A stretch of DNA of 61,613 nucleotides, taken from the NCBI GenBank assembly GCA_016873805.1, contig VGVZ01000018.1, positions 1-61,613 of the forward strand. The letters are read 5' to 3'. The notes under the pieces were generated by a model, which saw only the letters and a program-made list of their open reading frames with translations, was not told the origin of the DNA and searched no databases. Position numbers and translations under genes: made by a program. This document shows, piece after piece, positions 36,601 to 45,530 of the stretch (its first letter is position 1; each line of letters starts with the position of its first letter). The DNA comes from Ignavibacteria bacterium. GTDB taxonomy: Bacteria; Bacteroidota; Ignavibacteria; UBA10030.

Positions 36601-36831
36601 TCAGGTCTTCTCTGCCTCGGCGCTTGTCTGGATCTTTTTCGCGTACTTTCGGTTGAATCGCTCAACCCGTCCCGCAGTATCGACAAGTTTCTGCTTTCCC
36701 GTGAAGAACGGATGGCAGCTCGAGCAAATCTCCACATGCAGATCACCTGCCGTTGATCGCGTCTCAAACGTATTCCCACACACGCACGTCACGACTGCTT
36801 TCTTGTATGTGGGGTGAATGCCCTTCTTCAT
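36601..36831 (-). CDS. rpmE: 50S ribosomal protein bL31, zinc-binding form
   Basis: The 76-residue protein reads [20 protein letters not shown], then [15 protein letters not shown] and [10 protein letters not shown], the bL31 pattern. Four cysteines (16, 18, 36, 39) mark the zinc-containing C+ paralogue, which in other bacteria is replaced by a C- copy during zinc limitation. GGAGG lies 9 nt before the ATG at 36831 and abuts another in-frame ATG (36840), so 36831 is the better start. Confidence 0.96.
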   Translation of the reverse strand: MKKGIHPTYKKAVVTCVCGNTFETRSTAGDLHVEICSSCHPFFTGKQKLVDTAGRVERFNRKYAKKIQTSAEAEKT

Positions 36832-36866
36832 GAACTTCATCCTCCAATCGCTAACAAAATTGCCAT

Positions 36867-36898
36867 CAAATATACCCAAAAAGGGATTGAGTTGCAAA
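36867..36898 (-). promoter_or_regulatory. Candidate promoter of rpmE, Bacteroidota-type
   Basis: Minus strand: TTTG (36898-36895), 20 nt, TATATTTG (36874-36867), an exact TAnnTTTG box. Read as sigma-70 it is TTGCAA, 17 nt, TATATT. It lies about 36 nt before the bL31 start. Confidence 0.65.
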
Positions 36899-36954
36899 GT
36901 CTTTTTTTCACCCATCCCGTCGTCACAGCCGCCCGGCGATGAGACCGGCGATTC

Positions 36955-36983
36955 TTGTAATTCAAACCATTCTTGATTAGATT
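36955..36983 (+). promoter_or_regulatory. Candidate promoter of the porQ-like gene
   Basis: TTGTAA (36955-36960), 17 nt, TAGATT (36978-36983). Only 8 nt separate the -10 element from the ATG at 36992, so the message may be leaderless or nearly so. Confidence 0.5.
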
Positions 36984-36991
36984 TATCCGTT

Positions 36992-37930
36992 ATGAAATCT
37001 ATCATCTTGTGTTCAGTTTTGATTCTGACTTCGGCCGGTATTGCACTCGGCGGCGACCCCGGCACCTTCGACTTTTTGAGACTTCCCGTCGGTGCCCGTG
37101 CCGCTGCACTCAACGGTAGCTTCGTCTCGATGAAGAACGATCCCAACGGGATTTTCGCCAATCCGGCTTCGCTCACAACAATCCAGCGGCGCACCCTCTC
37201 CATCGGCTACACCAAACATCTCCTTGACATCAATGGAGGAAACGCGAGCTACACCCAGTATCTTAACGGCATTGGTCACATTGGCGCGGGAATGATTGTG
37301 ATGGACTATGGCTCGTTCGACATGACGGACGAATCAATGAATCGTACCGGTACATTTGGCGCTCGAGACCTCGCACTCCTCGTCGGAGGTGCGCTGCCGG
37401 TCGCGGAATTCACCTCCGCGGGAGTCAATCTGAAATTCATCCATTCCACGATTGCGAGTTACAACTCCTCCGCCCTCGCGGTCGATATCGGGGTTTTTTA
37501 CGAGATCCCCTCCGAACAAATCACCATTGGGGCGAGCGTTCTCAATCTCGGGAGGCAGCTTTCTCCATTTGTCAATCAACGAGAGTCGCTCCCCCTCGAC
37601 GTCAAGGTGGGAATCACAAAAAAGCCCCTTCATCTGCCCGTCCATCTGAACCTGAACTTCCACAAGCTCAATGAGTCGCACGATTCGATCCTCGAGACGT
37701 TTTCCAATTTCACGTTTGGCGTGGAGCTTCTGATGAGCGAGTCGTTGCAGTTGAGACTCGGATATAGCAACGAGCAGCGAAAGGAGCTGAAACTCGGGAG
37801 CAGTTCGGGCCTGGCTGGATTCGCAGCGGGCGGGGGACTACACCTGCAGGACTACACGGTTGACTACGCGTTCAATTCCTACGGAAAGATCGGCGGGATC
37901 CACCGGATTTCCGTCGGCATCTCTCTCTAA
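36992..37930 (+). CDS. PorQ-like outer-membrane beta-barrel protein (PorV/PorQ family)
   Basis: The 312-residue protein has a signal peptide (about 1-20) and then [20 protein letters not shown], the entry motif of PorV/PorQ proteins. [13 protein letters not shown] follows, then repeated amphipathic beta strands to the end. PorQ is an accessory of the type IX secretion system; no other T9SS gene and no C-terminal sorting-domain cargo occurs in the window. It is the only plus-strand gene between 21.4 and 47 kb. No ribosome-binding site is visible before the ATG. Confidence 0.85.
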   Translation: MKSIILCSVLILTSAGIALGGDPGTFDFLRLPVGARAAALNGSFVSMKNDPNGIFANPASLTTIQRRTLSIGYTKHLLDINGGNASYTQYLNGIGHIGAGMIVMDYGSFDMTDESMNRTGTFGARDLALLVGGALPVAEFTSAGVNLKFIHSTIASYNSSALAVDIGVFYEIPSEQITIGASVLNLGRQLSPFVNQRESLPLDVKVGITKKPLHLPVHLNLNFHKLNESHDSILETFSNFTFGVELLMSESLQLRLGYSNEQRKELKLGSSSGLAGFAAGGGLHLQDYTVDYAFNSYGKIGGIHRISVGISL

Positions 37931-37934
37931 CTCC

Positions 37935-38678
37935 TCAAAGCATTCCTTCGAGCAGCATTTCCGAAAGGTAAAACAGCACCATCCCGAGGAACACAATCAG
38001 GGGTGGGATGCGGTCCTTTGATTTGTTGATCTCCGGGATGAGATCGCTCGCACCGACGTACGCCGCCGCTCCGGCAGAGAAGGCGAACGCGCCGCCGAGA
38101 ATGCTCTTGTCCACCGTCCCCATGGTCAGCGCGACAATCGTTCCGAGCATGGTCGCCCCGCCGATCCCCAAGGTTCCGAGAACGATAGTTTTTCGATGAT
38201 GGCCGGCCGCCATCATGATCGATCCGATCGTCAGTCCTTCTGGAAACTTGTGGAGGAGGACCGCAAGGAAGATCAGCACACCGATCATTGCGTCGAATTG
38301 CAGGCCGATCGAGATCGAAAAACCGTCGAAGAATGCGTGGATGAGGAGTCCTACGAAGGCCGAGATGCTTGCGGTGCGCGAAACCATCACGTCGGCATGC
38401 GTCTCTTCCCCGAAATGGAGATGCTCAACGAGTGTGTGTTCGAAGAAATGGATTGCCGCAAATCCTATCAGAACGAAGATCGCGGACGATTCGCCGATCG
38501 CTTCGATGCTCGCAGGAATGAGTTTGATGAAGACGAGCGCGAGAATGAAGCCCGCGCCAAGAGCGAGGAGGATTTCCTGCGCACGGCGGGGCCAGCTCCT
38601 CCGGTACACGATGAGCAGACCGCCGAGGATTTCAGCGAACGCAACAACAAGGCCAAAGATAAGAATCTTGACAACCAT
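37935..38678 (-). CDS. ZIP family divalent-metal transporter
   Basis: The 247-residue membrane protein has about eight helices and a His-rich loop (H77, H81, H86, H88, H94). Helix IV carries the metal-binding HAFFDG (H114, D118) and helix V carries HKFPEG (H143, E147). ZIP proteins import zinc, iron or manganese into the cytosol; selectivity cannot be read. The ATG overlaps the upstream TPR-gene stop by one base (TGATG). It ends 4 bp from the convergent porQ-like gene. Confidence 0.92.
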   Translation of the reverse strand: MVVKILIFGLVVAFAEILGGLLIVYRRSWPRRAQEILLALGAGFILALVFIKLIPASIEAIGESSAIFVLIGFAAIHFFEHTLVEHLHFGEETHADVMVSRTASISAFVGLLIHAFFDGFSISIGLQFDAMIGVLIFLAVLLHKFPEGLTIGSIMMAAGHHRKTIVLGTLGIGGATMLGTIVALTMGTVDKSILGGAFAFSAGAAAYVGASDLIPEINKSKDRIPPLIVFLGMVLFYLSEMLLEGML

Positions 38679-39850
38679 CAGTTCCTCGCGTAGGGCGTGA
38701 CAAGATACCGGCGCGCATCGACGTGGCTGTTCTGGTACTTCTTCAAGTTCAATACCTTCCTGTAGTACTTCACCGCTTCAGCCCGTTCCTGCTGGAGATC
38801 GTGAATCATCCCAAGAGCGAGCGTCGCGAGCGAGGCGAAGCCGGAACCTTCCCGACTGTCGATACGAGCTGAGAGATCGACGGAGGAGAGGTAGTGATTC
38901 CGAGCAGTCGGCAGATCCCCTCGGAGAAAGGCGGCTCTCCCGAGGTAGTAGTGCGCTTCTCGTCCGTCGTGCTCCCCATATCCGGTCTGGTGACGCTGAA
39001 CGCAGGCGGCCACCTCACCAAACACTCGTTCCGCCTCCGGCCACATGCCCAGACTCACGCTTGTTCGCCCGAGGTAGCGGTGAAAAATCGGATTCTTGGC
39101 ATATCGCTCGTGGAGCATGCGCGCGAGCTCGTACGCTCGAATGTAGTTCTTCTCGTACAGATAGTGGTTCTGCATGAGAAAGTAGCTCGCCTCAGCACGA
39201 GCGTATCTGGCGTTGCGCGAAGCGAGTTCCAGTTGCTCAATCCCCTTCGACCGATCGCCAGTCGGAAAAAAGATCATCACCGGCTTGACGAATGGATAGG
39301 CGTCGGGAATCACGGCTGCGTAGTAGTTGTAGATGCCGATTCCGAGGAGGACGTCATGGTTGCCGGGCTCAATCTCGTACGCTTTGCGCACCAGAGGTAA
39401 CGCACTGATTCCGTCTTTTGCCGCCAGGAGCCAGCTCCCGCGATTTGCCCTCAGCCTCCCGCGAAATCCGATCGACCCTCCCTTGAAGAAGAGAGCAACG
39501 ATGTCCCTCGGATTTTTCTCCAGCCGCCGGTCGCACATCTCGATAACCCGATCGAGCATCTGGATGAACCGGTCGTCGTGCGATTCGACATTGAAATCGC
39601 TCAAGATCCTCACCCATTGGATCATCGCCTGGAAGAAATGCCCGGTCGGATGTTCGGGTCGGGAACGCACGACATCGGCGAACACCTTCTCCGCGTCCGA
39701 AAACTCGAGGTTATAGATATGATCGATCCCCTTCTGTATCGTTGCCGACAGTGCAGGATCGTCAATCCACTGAGCATTGAGGGGAACTGCGGCAGGACCG
39801 GCGCTCACAAGCGCGCAAACCATCACAAGCCCGAAGAGTCGCATCATCAT
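38678..39850 (-). CDS. Secreted TPR-repeat protein, function unknown
   Basis: The 390-residue protein has a signal peptide (about 1-26) and multiple helical TPR-like repeats. The N-terminal repeat includes NLEFSDAEKVFADVVRSRPE; late repeats include YYLGRAAFLRGDLPTARNHY and QERAEAVKYYRKVLNLK. A central non-repeat part has IYNYYAAVIPDAYPFVKP. It is probably periplasmic and a protein-interaction scaffold. It overlaps the ZIP gene by one base, hinting at translational coupling, but no functional link is known. Confidence 0.82.
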   Translation of the reverse strand: MMMRLFGLVMVCALVSAGPAAVPLNAQWIDDPALSATIQKGIDHIYNLEFSDAEKVFADVVRSRPEHPTGHFFQAMIQWVRILSDFNVESHDDRFIQMLDRVIEMCDRRLEKNPRDIVALFFKGGSIGFRGRLRANRGSWLLAAKDGISALPLVRKAYEIEPGNHDVLLGIGIYNYYAAVIPDAYPFVKPVMIFFPTGDRSKGIEQLELASRNARYARAEASYFLMQNHYLYEKNYIRAYELARMLHERYAKNPIFHRYLGRTSVSLGMWPEAERVFGEVAACVQRHQTGYGEHDGREAHYYLGRAAFLRGDLPTARNHYLSSVDLSARIDSREGSGFASLATLALGMIHDLQQERAEAVKYYRKVLNLKKYQNSHVDARRYLVTPYARN

Positions 39851-39916
39851 CTCACCGGGTTTCTTCCAGGAATCACCGCGGAACCATGCGATCGTTGAGT
39901 TCGGGAGAATAGAGGC

Positions 39917-41416
39917 CTACGCGAGTTTGTCGGAAATGTAACGCTTCAGGCCGCCGACGCCGACGCGCTCCTGTTGCATACTGTCTCGTTCACGAACGGT
40001 CACCGTATCGTCCTGCAGGGTCTGAGAATCGACGGTCACGCAGAAGGGCGTCCCGACTTCATCCTGACGCCGGTACCTCCTTCCCACTGCCCCGCTGTCA
40101 TCGTAAAAGACCCGATAGCTCGGCCGGAGATCGGTTTCGATGTTCTTCGAGAGTTCAGGCATGCCGTCGCGATTGACGAGCGGGAAGATAGCGACTTTTG
40201 TCGGTGCGAGCGCGGGATGAAGTTTCATCACGACGCGCGTTTCCACTCCCCCTTCCGCCGTGGGAGCTTCTTCCTCGTGATATGCGTCGATGAGATACGC
40301 CATAAACGAACGGCTGGCGCCGGCCGAGGTTTCGATCACATACGGTGTGTACTTCTCTTTCGTCTCTTCGTCAAAATACCTCATCCCTTTGCTGGAAAAC
40401 TCCTCATGCCGACTCAGGTCATAATCTGTGCGATTGTGGATCCCTTCGATCTCGCCCCAGCCGAAAGGAAACAGGTACTCGATGTCATATGCATCTTTGG
40501 CGTAGTGAGCCAGCTTTTCGGGCTCGTGACGATGCCACTGAAGCTTTTCCTTCTTCATTCCCAGCCGAACAAACCAGTTCATCCTCTCGGCACGCCAGTA
40601 CTCAAACCATTGATCGTCCGAACCGGGCTTCACGAAAAACTGCATCTCCATTTGTTCGAATTCTCGGGTGCGAAAGAGGAAGTTCTTCGTGTTGATCTCG
40701 TTTCGAAACGCCTTCCCGATTTGCGCGACACCGAACGGGATTTTTTGGCGGGACGAACTCTGGACATTCTGAAAGTTCACAAAGATTCCCTGAGCCGTCT
40801 CGGGCCTCAGGAAGACAACGGCCGATGAGTCCTCCACCGGGCCGACAAACGTCTTGAACATCAGATTGAACCGTCGAGCTTCCGTGAAGGTCGATCGATT
40901 GCCGCAGGTGGGACAGGTGAGCGCGTTGAGAATGGATGTCGCGTTTGCCGGATCAGACGAAACGTGAATGAAGTCAGCGAGCACGACTTCATCTTTCAAC
41001 TGTCCGGCGTACTTTGCTTCGTCGAAACTGCGAAGCACCTCTTTTTTCCTCTTTATCGAAAGCTCGTCGAAGAGCGTATCGAGACGAAACCTTCCCTTGC
41101 ACTGTCGGCAATCGACCATCGGGTCGGTGAAATTCTCGACGTGCCCGGATGCCTCCCACACTTTCGGATGCATCAGAATACTCGCATCCACCCCTTCCAC
41201 ATTGTTGCGGTACGTCATCTCTTTCCACCACTGGAGCTTTAAATTGTTGAGCATTTCGACTCCGAGCGGTCCATAGTCCCAGCATCCGTTGAGACCGCCA
41301 TAGATTTCGCTCGATTGAAAAACGAAGCCGCGTCGCTTGGCGAGCGACACAATCTTTTCCATCAGTTTATCGTGGGCGCCTGCTGATTTTCCGTTCTTGC
41401 TGATGACGACCTCCAC
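39917..41416 (-). CDS. glyS: Glycyl-tRNA synthetase, single-chain (alpha2) type
   Basis: The 499-residue class II synthetase belongs to the dimeric eukaryote/archaea-like GlyRS type, distinct from the tetrameric GlyQ/GlyS. It shows RRGFVFQSSEIYGG near the N terminus, FLRPETAQGIFVNF, FRNEINTKNFLFRTREFEQMEMQFF and the C-terminal anticodon-binding domain. I list the GTG at 41416; the ribosome-binding site there is weak, and an internal ATG at 41362 (MEKIVSLAKRR) is a possible later start. Confidence 0.94.
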   Translation of the reverse strand: MEVVISKNGKSAGAHDKLMEKIVSLAKRRGFVFQSSEIYGGLNGCWDYGPLGVEMLNNLKLQWWKEMTYRNNVEGVDASILMHPKVWEASGHVENFTDPMVDCRQCKGRFRLDTLFDELSIKRKKEVLRSFDEAKYAGQLKDEVVLADFIHVSSDPANATSILNALTCPTCGNRSTFTEARRFNLMFKTFVGPVEDSSAVVFLRPETAQGIFVNFQNVQSSSRQKIPFGVAQIGKAFRNEINTKNFLFRTREFEQMEMQFFVKPGSDDQWFEYWRAERMNWFVRLGMKKEKLQWHRHEPEKLAHYAKDAYDIEYLFPFGWGEIEGIHNRTDYDLSRHEEFSSKGMRYFDEETKEKYTPYVIETSAGASRSFMAYLIDAYHEEEAPTAEGGVETRVVMKLHPALAPTKVAIFPLVNRDGMPELSKNIETDLRPSYRVFYDDSGAVGRRYRRQDEVGTPFCVTVDSQTLQDDTVTVRERDSMQQERVGVGGLKRYISDKLA

Positions 41417-41452
41417 TCCGTTGTTGCCGTTTGGTTGCGAGGATTCTGATCA

Positions 41453-42235
41453 CTATTTGTTGGTGAAATTCGGTTTGCGTTTCTCTAGAAAGGCCGCAAT
41501 TCCCTCCTTGGCATCTGCGGTCTCACAGCTCTTCCCAAAGAGCGTAGCCTCCCGTTCGAGTCCCTCGCTCAATGACACTTCGTCCGCGGCGTTGATCGCT
41601 GTCAGCGAGAGGCGGATCGCAACTTGACTCTTGGACGAAATCTTCTGCGCCATCTCTTCCGCCGTCTTGATTAATTCCGGCAGCGGAACGACTCTGTTGA
41701 CCAATCCAATGCGATACGCTTCCTGCGCATCGATGAAATCTCCTGTGAGGATCATCTCTGTTGCCTTGGCCTTGCCCACCAGTCGGGTCAAGCGCTGGGT
41801 ACCGCCGTAGCCGGGGATGATGCCCAGATTCACCTCGGGCTGACCGAACTTCGCGTTCTCTGACGCGATCCGAACATGGCAGGCCAATGCAAGTTCACAA
41901 CCTCCGCCGAGAGCAAACCCGTTGACCGCCGCGATCACGGGCTTGCCGAGATTCTCGATCAGACTGAAGACGGCTTGCCCGCCTTCCGCCAACACCTTGC
42001 CCGTCTTCGCGTCAAGGTCGGCGAGTTCCTTGATGTCCGTTCCGGCAACGAACGATTTCTCTCCGATCCCGGTGAGAATGACCACACTGATCTCCGGATT
42101 GTCTGCAATTGCCTCAAAGGCTTCGCGGAGCTCAACTTTGGTCACGGCATTGAGCGCATTGAGTTTGTCCGGCCGATTAATCGTGACGTAGGCAATTCGA
42201 TTTTTCGATTCTACGAGAATATTTTGATCTGACAT
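41453..42235 (-). CDS. Enoyl-CoA hydratase / crotonase family protein
   Basis: The 260-residue enzyme has both catalytic glutamates of true hydratases: E114 (GGGCELALA) and E134 (FGQPEVNLG). It also has the oxyanion-hole motifs AGTDIKEL and GFALGGG. It should hydrate short-chain trans-2-enoyl-CoA (crotonyl-CoA). No other beta-oxidation or butyrate gene is nearby, so pathway assignment is open. It lies between rmlA and glyS. Confidence 0.92.
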   Translation of the reverse strand: MSDQNILVESKNRIAYVTINRPDKLNALNAVTKVELREAFEAIADNPEISVVILTGIGEKSFVAGTDIKELADLDAKTGKVLAEGGQAVFSLIENLGKPVIAAVNGFALGGGCELALACHVRIASENAKFGQPEVNLGIIPGYGGTQRLTRLVGKAKATEMILTGDFIDAQEAYRIGLVNRVVPLPELIKTAEEMAQKISSKSQVAIRLSLTAINAADEVSLSEGLEREATLFGKSCETADAKEGIAAFLEKRKPNFTNK

Positions 42236-42288
42236 GATTCCATCCTTTCCACCGACATCGTGGCTCGTTTATGTGCACGCGCTGGCGT

Positions 42289-43353
42289 CTACGCGACTTC
42301 CACGCGACTCTGGTCGCCGATCATGAACCGATGGACCCTCGGCTTTCCGTTTGCTTCCACCACCTCGACATCGTTCCCAAGGATACTTCCTTCAATCCGG
42401 ATTCCGACGCTGAGGATTTTGCACTCCCTCAGAACGATACTGTACTCCACTTCGCTGTCCTTCACGACCGTCCGATCGCCGATCGACGTGAAGGGTCCGA
42501 TGTAGCTGTCTTCGACAACACAGTCCTTTCCGATGATCACCGGTCCACGAACTTTTGAATTGATGATCCGGGCACCCGATTCGATAACGACTCTCCCCGC
42601 AATATCGGATCCCCGATCCACATCGCCATCGATGCGAGGAGGAATGTTGTCGAGCACAAGCCTGTTGGCCTCCAACAAATCCGAGGGTTTTCCGGTGTCC
42701 TTCCACCAGCCCGTGATTTCCGTGTACCCGACGGAGTATTTCTTGTCGATCAGATATTGATGGGCGTCGGAAATCTCCAGTTCCCCTCGTTTCCCCGGGG
42801 TGATCTTCCGGCATGCTTCGAAGATTGATTTGTCGTAGAGATAGATACCCGCCACGGCGAATTGGCTTTTTGGATCCTTCGGTTTTTCTTCCACGCCGAT
42901 GATTTTGCCGTCACGAATTTCCGGGACGCCGAAACGTTCGGGATCTTTAACGCGCGCCAGCGTGAGAAAGCAATTCATCCCGCTGTTTTGAAACTCCTCC
43001 ACAAACCGTCGAATCCCTCCGACGACCATGTTGTCGCCGAGATAGAACACGAACTTGTCGTTCCTCACAAAACCTTCGGCCAACGAAACGACCTGCGCCA
43101 GTCCACCCGGCGTCTCCTGAGGGATGTATTCGATTCGTATCCCCCACTTCGAACCGTTCCCGACGTAGTCCGGCACTTCCCTGCTGTCTGCGTTGTGGAC
43201 GATCGCGACTTCTTGGATGCCGGCATCGACGGCGGCTTCGATTGCATAGTAGAGAATCGGTTTGTTCGCGATCGGAATGAGGTGTTTGTTTTGCGTGTGC
43301 GTAATCGGCCGCAGGCGTGTGCCGCGTCCACCGCTCGCAATGAGTGCTTTCAT
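42289..43353 (-). CDS. rmlA: Glucose-1-phosphate thymidylyltransferase, long RmlA type
   Basis: The 354-residue nucleotidyltransferase shows GGRGTRLRP (8-16) and the catalytic K23, FYLGDNM, and the EKPKDPKS loop. It also has a C-terminal left-handed beta-helix (about 245-340) with repeats such as VIIGKDCVVEDSYIG. This is the long type (TIGR01208), thought to make dTDP-glucose or a related NDP-sugar; other rml genes are absent here. It overlaps the ClbS-like gene by 4 bp. Confidence 0.9.
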   Translation of the reverse strand: MKALIASGGRGTRLRPITHTQNKHLIPIANKPILYYAIEAAVDAGIQEVAIVHNADSREVPDYVGNGSKWGIRIEYIPQETPGGLAQVVSLAEGFVRNDKFVFYLGDNMVVGGIRRFVEEFQNSGMNCFLTLARVKDPERFGVPEIRDGKIIGVEEKPKDPKSQFAVAGIYLYDKSIFEACRKITPGKRGELEISDAHQYLIDKKYSVGYTEITGWWKDTGKPSDLLEANRLVLDNIPPRIDGDVDRGSDIAGRVVIESGARIINSKVRGPVIIGKDCVVEDSYIGPFTSIGDRTVVKDSEVEYSIVLRECKILSVGIRIEGSILGNDVEVVEANGKPRVHRFMIGDQSRVEVA

Positions 43354-43820
43354 TTGTGTGCCTTCGTGTGGATTGACATTCCCCGTTGGGCAAGCGCCGC
43401 CGTCAGTTTTTCCAGATGTTCACGGTAGTGTTGATATGTATTGTCCGCGATCCAATCATCGATTCGCTCCCACAACTCATCCGGAAGAGTCTCGATTTCG
43501 TAAACCAGGCGAGCATGGACCGATTCGAATTCTCCCTGAACGATGTCAAACTTCACATTTCGCTGTTGCTCCTGGAATCGTGCATTCCAGACATGCACTT
43601 CGGCGTCCGGGATCATGACGATTTCCTCGTCGCGTCTGACCCGCCCGATGCGATCGAGGCACACCGATTCCCAACTGCTCAGATGCGCCATGAGGTCCTT
43701 CACCGACCACTTGCCGACCAGGTTCGGTTCAAGCTTCTCCCCATCGGACAGCGAGCACAGTACTTCGGTGAGACTGTTCCAATCGTGCGCAATCGCACAA
43801 AGCATGTCGGACTTCGTCAT
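43350..43820 (-). CDS. ClbS/DfsB family (DinB-like four-helix bundle) protein
   Basis: The 156-residue protein is predicted all-helical, with KWSVKDLMAHLSSWE and the C-terminal YQHYREHLEKL. These match the ClbS/DfsB (former DUF1706) branch of DinB-like proteins. ClbS itself is a self-protection hydrolase against colibactin, but most members are uncharacterised and there is no toxin cluster here. It overlaps rmlA by 4 bp and follows the PHP phosphatase by 13 bp. Confidence 0.85.
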   Translation of the reverse strand: MTKSDMLCAIAHDWNSLTEVLCSLSDGEKLEPNLVGKWSVKDLMAHLSSWESVCLDRIGRVRRDEEIVMIPDAEVHVWNARFQEQQRNVKFDIVQGEFESVHARLVYEIETLPDELWERIDDWIADNTYQHYREHLEKLTAALAQRGMSIHTKAHK

Positions 43821-43833
43821 AGATCCAGATTTC

Positions 43834-44637
43834 CTATTTCTTCACGCCGACTTCGCGTCGCTGGCGTTTCTCGAACACCGCGATCGTTCCTCGTCCATAC
43901 CGCTCGATCAACTCGATCGCAACATCGAAATCTCTTCCCACTTCTTCCGGAGCATGGGCATCCGAACCGAGCGTCAACGGGATACGAAGATCGCTGGCGA
44001 TCGACAAAATGAACTCGCTCGGATATACCTCCCGGACCGGCTTGTACAACCCGGACGTATTGATCTCGAGGCAGAGATCACTGTTCTTGATTTCACCAAG
44101 GACCTCCCTGAGCAGGTCATCCATGATATGCGTGGGACGGTAGCCGAACTTTTTCACCAGGTCGCAATGCGCCACGATGTCGAACAAACCCGATCGGGCG
44201 GCTCGCTGGACCGTCCGAAAGTACTCCTCGTAGATCCGATCCACATCCTTTTCTTCGTATCGATGTACAAATATCGGATCATCCACCCCCCACGTCCCGA
44301 GAAAATGAATCGATCCGATGACGTAGTCAAAGTCGTTCTCCTTGACAAAACCGGCGACCCACTCCTGCGTTCCCTCAAAGAAATCGGCTTCAATTCCTCT
44401 TCGCACCCGGATCCTGGAACCGAATCTTTCCGTGGCGTTGCCGACCTGCGGAGCGTAGATCGAATAGTATTCATCCAGAGACATGCGGTGCCGCTCATCG
44501 AACGCAGGCGGCATGGGAATATGATCCGATACGCCGATCTCATCGAACCCCCGCTCAATCGCCTTCCGCACATAGTCCTCTACGGTGCCCGTCGCATGTT
44601 TGCAGAGCGACGAATGCGTGTGGTAATCAACAATCAT
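43834..44637 (-). CDS. PHP-domain phosphatase, HisJ/histidinol-phosphatase type
   Basis: The 267-residue protein has the PHP metal motifs DYHTHSSLCKHA (H6, H8, H14), GVSDHIPMP (D38, H39), and later DIVAHCDLVKKFG and LGSDAHAPEEVG. The closest described activity is histidinol-phosphate phosphatase, but no his gene is nearby and PHP enzymes act on many phosphoesters. The start overlaps the DUF2520 stop by 4 bp (ATGA), placing it in the AMMECR1-MEMO-DUF2520 operon. Confidence 0.9.
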   Translation of the reverse strand: MIVDYHTHSSLCKHATGTVEDYVRKAIERGFDEIGVSDHIPMPPAFDERHRMSLDEYYSIYAPQVGNATERFGSRIRVRRGIEADFFEGTQEWVAGFVKENDFDYVIGSIHFLGTWGVDDPIFVHRYEEKDVDRIYEEYFRTVQRAARSGLFDIVAHCDLVKKFGYRPTHIMDDLLREVLGEIKNSDLCLEINTSGLYKPVREVYPSEFILSIASDLRIPLTLGSDAHAPEEVGRDFDVAIELIERYGRGTIAVFEKRQRREVGVKK

Positions 44638-45530
44638 CGGCGCCGAATGAGGATAGTCCGAATCAAACTCAGTTCCTTTCGCAGGGAAGGTTTCTTTCTC
44701 TCCGCAATCTCGACCGTCCGGAGTCCCAGCGCCCGATACAGGGGCAGCAGTTCAGGATATCGGCTCCGAAGCTGCTCCAGATGGGCTTTCACTGTTTCGA
44801 CTTCTCCACGTGCGATCGGACCGGTGAGAACGTCGGCAGATCCACGCTTGCGAGCATTGGCGACGGTCTGCCCAATCAAGGGCCCGAACGGTCCGGGTGT
44901 TTTCCATCGAAGCTCTTTGCCTATCGTCTCAGCTGCATCAATAGCAGTCAGCAGATAGTTTGATGCGAAGACGCAGGCGGTATGATACAAAATTTTCCGC
45001 TCTTTTGGAACAACTCGGAGTGTGCCTCCGAGTTCTTTCACAAGTCGTCGTGCAAGCTTTTGTGCGCGATCATTTCCCTCGAACCCGTACGAAATACCTT
45101 TGAGCGAGGCGACACGAGCCGCGGGAGTCTGAGTCTCCGAGAACGTCTGAATTGGATGGAGGGAAAAACAGAGAACACCCCGTTTGGCCAGCGGTGACAG
45201 AGCATCACTCGTGAAAACTCCGGAGACGTGAAATGCGGTAACAGTCCGAAGATCAAGCGACGAACTCAGAGCCAGCTCTTCTGCCACCGAACGGATGGCG
45301 GAATCGGGAGTCGCGACAATGATCAGATTTGTCCGAGGATCGATGTCCGACATTCGATTGCCGTATCGCTCGCATGAGACCAGTCCTGCGCAGCGACGTG
45401 CATTTGGCTTGGAACGACCAACAACCGATACGACGGTATGGCCTCGCTGCTTGAGTGCCAGGGCCAGAGTCGTCCCCACCTTTCCCGGTCCGACGATGCT
45501 GATCTTGATGTTGGATTTGCGGGGGGGCAC
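44634..45530 (-). CDS. Rossmann-fold / DUF2520 domain protein
   Basis: The 298-residue protein has an N-terminal NAD(P)-binding fold beginning KISIVGPGKVGTTLALAL (GxGxxG at 14-19). A DUF2520 dimerisation domain follows with ILYHTACVFASNYLL and GPIARGE. Relatives resemble F420/ProC-type dehydrogenases, but no reaction is established. I chose the GTG at 45530, which overlaps the MEMO stop by one base (TAGTG); the frame is open further upstream without DUF2520 similarity. A run of seven C follows the start codon. Confidence 0.87.
   Translation of the reverse strand: MPPRKSNIKISIVGPGKVGTTLALALKQRGHTVVSVVGRSKPNARRCAGLVSCERYGNRMSDIDPRTNLIIVATPDSAIRSVAEELALSSSLDLRTVTAFHVSGVFTSDALSPLAKRGVLCFSLHPIQTFSETQTPAARVASLKGISYGFEGNDRAQKLARRLVKELGGTLRVVPKERKILYHTACVFASNYLLTAIDAAETIGKELRWKTPGPFGPLIGQTVANARKRGSADVLTGPIARGEVETVKAHLEQLRSRYPELLPLYRALGLRTVEIAERKKPSLRKELSLIRTILIRRR

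Noticed and set aside
43543-44958. 471-codon plus-strand frame opposite the ClbS, PHP and DUF2520 genes
   Set aside because: It crosses three well-supported minus-strand genes and shows Arg/Ser-rich low-complexity composition.
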